Shown here: positions 62,880-64,000 of the stretch, piece by piece | Layout: each line of letters starts with the position of its first letter | Position numbering within the stretch: position 1 is the stretch's first letter | Assembly (NCBI RefSeq): GCF_030252185.1 | Contig: NZ_CP126970.1 | Span: forward strand, 1,798,001 to 1,862,000 | Source of the DNA: Corynebacterium suedekumii | GTDB taxonomy: Bacteria; Actinomycetota; Actinomycetes; Mycobacteriales; Mycobacteriaceae | Direction of reading: 5' to 3' | Length of the DNA: 64,000 nucleotides | Notes under the pieces: model-generated | Databases searched by the model: none | What the model saw: only the letters and a program-made list of their open reading frames with translations | What the model was told of the DNA's origin: nothing | Position numbers and translations under genes: made by a program

Positions 62880-64000
62880 ATGACAGATCAACAACTCGCC
62901 CCGCAGCCGGAGAAGCCGGAGACCCCGAAGATCCCCACCGAGATCTGGGTCCTCGTCGCCGCGGCGTTCATCATCGCCCTGGGGTACGGGCTCATCGCGC
63001 CGATCATTCCGCAGTTCGCGGTGAGTTTCGACGTCTCCATGGCCGCCGCCGGCGCCGTCATCTCCATCTTCGCCGCCTCCCGGTTGCTGTTCGCGCCGGT
63101 GTCGGGCCAGCTCATCGACAAGATCGGCTCCCGCAAGGTCTATCTCACGGGCCTGATGACGGTCGCCGTGGCCACCGCCCTGGTCGCCGGTGCCCAGGAG
63201 TACTGGCACATCCTCCTGCTGCGCGGCATCGCCGGCATCGGGTCGACGATGTTCACCGTCTCCGCGATGGGCCTGATCGTCCGGCTCGCGCCGCCGGCCA
63301 TCCGCGGCCGGGCCTCCGCGGTCTACGGCACGGCGTTCCTCATCGGCAACGTCATCGGACCGGTCGTCGGCGCCGGGCTGTCCATGATCGGCATGCGCGC
63401 CCCCTTCGTCATCTACGGTGCCTCCGTGGCACTCGCCGCGTTCGTCGTGTGGTGGAAGATGCCGCGGCAGGCGGACAACGCCGGACGGAAGACGAGCGAT
63501 GAGCCACCCATGCGCTTCGGCGAGGCCGTCCGCGACAGCGCCTACCGCTCCGCCCTGGTCTCCGGGTTCTCCTTCGGCTGGATCAACTTCGGCGTCCGCG
63601 TGGCCACCCTGCCCCTGTTCGCCGCGGCCGTGTTCGAGCACGGCGGGGCCATCGCCGGGCTGGCCATGGCCACCTTCGCCGCCGGCAACGCCATCGTCCT
63701 CCAGTTCTCCGGCCGCCTCGCCGACACCCTCGGACGTAAACCGCTCATCATCACCGGCCTGGTGGTCAACGCCATCTTCACCGGCTCCATGGGCTTCGCC
63801 GACGGCTTCTGGCCCCTGCTCATCGTCTCCGCCCTGGCAGGTGCCGGTGCGGGCATGCTCAACCCGGCGCAGCAGGCGGTGCTGGCGGACGTCATCGGCA
63901 ACCACCGCTCCGGCGGCAAGGTCCTGGCCAACTTCCAGATGGCCCAGGACTTCGGCGCCATCACCGGGCCCATCCTCATCGGCTTCATCGCCGAGTCCTA
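62880..64000 (+). CDS. MFS exporter (3' end outside the window)
   Basis: 373 residues before the window ends, with the frame still open. Twelve-helix MFS layout: after a Pro/Lys-rich N-terminus (residues 1-20), motif A QLIDKIGSRKVYLTG follows helix 2, and RLADTLGRKPLIITG follows helix 8. Resembles DHA1-type drug efflux proteins. TAGTCT ends 9 bases before the ATG, with the 19-base palindrome upstream as likely operator. Confidence 0.88.
   Translation, partial: MTDQQLAPQPEKPETPKIPTEIWVLVAAAFIIALGYGLIAPIIPQFAVSFDVSMAAAGAVISIFAASRLLFAPVSGQLIDKIGSRKVYLTGLMTVAVATALVAGAQEYWHILLLRGIAGIGSTMFTVSAMGLIVRLAPPAIRGRASAVYGTAFLIGNVIGPVVGAGLSMIGMRAPFVIYGASVALAAFVVWWKMPRQADNAGRKTSDEPPMRFGEAVRDSAYRSALVSGFSFGWINFGVRVATLPLFAAAVFEHGGAIAGLAMATFAAGNAIVLQFSGRLADTLGRKPLIITGLVVNAIFTGSMGFADGFWPLLIVSALAGAGAGMLNPAQQAVLADVIGNHRSGGKVLANFQMAQDFGAITGPILIGFIAES

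Noticed and set aside
1..64000. CRISPR arrays, prophage, rRNA or tRNA genes
   Set aside because: No regularly spaced repeats, phage structural genes or RNA-gene signatures were seen.

Overview
The window is high-G+C actinobacterial DNA, and gene content and order point to Corynebacterium. Diagnostic genes are an E2-E1 fused 2-oxoglutarate dehydrogenase (odhA), the mycothiol deacetylase mshB, an lpqW-type lipoprotein, a folP2/gpgS/glgA/glgC block, sigE-cseE-tatB-mrp, and an aroP permease between two dapD paralogues. From memory, the order typA, lpqW, mshB, small membrane protein, fdxC, dapC ... dapD, dapE, LOG protein, folP2, gpgS, DivIVA-like, DUF3117, glgA/glgC, methyltransferase, sigE, cseE, tatB, mrp, MgtE_N-CBS, odhA follows the M. 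tuberculosis Rv1165-Rv1248c backbone. No tRNA, rRNA or CRISPR array was seen.

Layout. 1-3.1 kb: end of a peptide-type ABC importer operon, closed by a strong terminator. 3.1-9.5 kb: mixed stress and unknown genes (zinc alcohol dehydrogenase, PncC/CinA-C, two small proteins with the same C-terminus, an epimerase fusion, ArsC-like, DUF402, a secreted protein, a lipoprotein). 9.6-18 kb: typA, MFS, lpqW (frameshifted as given), mshB, fdxC, dapC and a frameshifted RluA-type pseudouridine synthase. 18-21.5 kb: accessory insert between dapC and the dapD/dapE cluster, with GtrA, a three-gene HTH/membrane cassette and a DUF222-HNH endonuclease gene. 21.5-26.2 kb: lysine/cell-wall cluster dapD-aroP-leader peptide-dapD2 on the minus strand, divergent from dapE. 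26-34 kb: LOG, folP2, gpgS, small conserved genes, RlmA-like methyltransferase, a GH32-like protein and the divergent glgA/glgC glycogen pair. 34-41.7 kb: PP2C-like, methyltransferase, sigE-cseE, tatB, mrp, DUF1003, MgtE_N-CBS, a GS17M-like protein and an OpuAC-like lipoprotein. 41.7-52.6 kb: odhA, a 1239-residue fused ABC exporter, aroE, and a carboxylesterase divergent from aroE. 52.7-60.3 kb: an acidic protein, a serine hydrolase, and an RpiR-controlled ABC importer operon ending in a histidine phosphatase. 60.3-62.2 kb: an IS3-family element inside a secreted-protein gene. 62.3-64 kb: an unknown gene divergent from an MFS exporter that runs off the window.

Two themes stand out. First, about 18 genes have a TANNNT hexamer 6-8 nt before the start codon, the layout of leaderless transcripts; the clearest case is a 13-bp palindrome whose two strands give back-to-back leaderless promoters for aroE and the esterase. 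Second, the aromatic amino acid permease gene aroP is preceded by a 25-codon reading frame with a strong ribosome-binding site, 4 Phe and 3 Trp codons and a four-codon repeat, while aroP itself has no evident Shine-Dalgarno; this looks like a leader-peptide control element. Two genes (lpqW and the pseudouridine synthase) are broken at C-runs, so sequencing error must be excluded before calling them pseudogenes.
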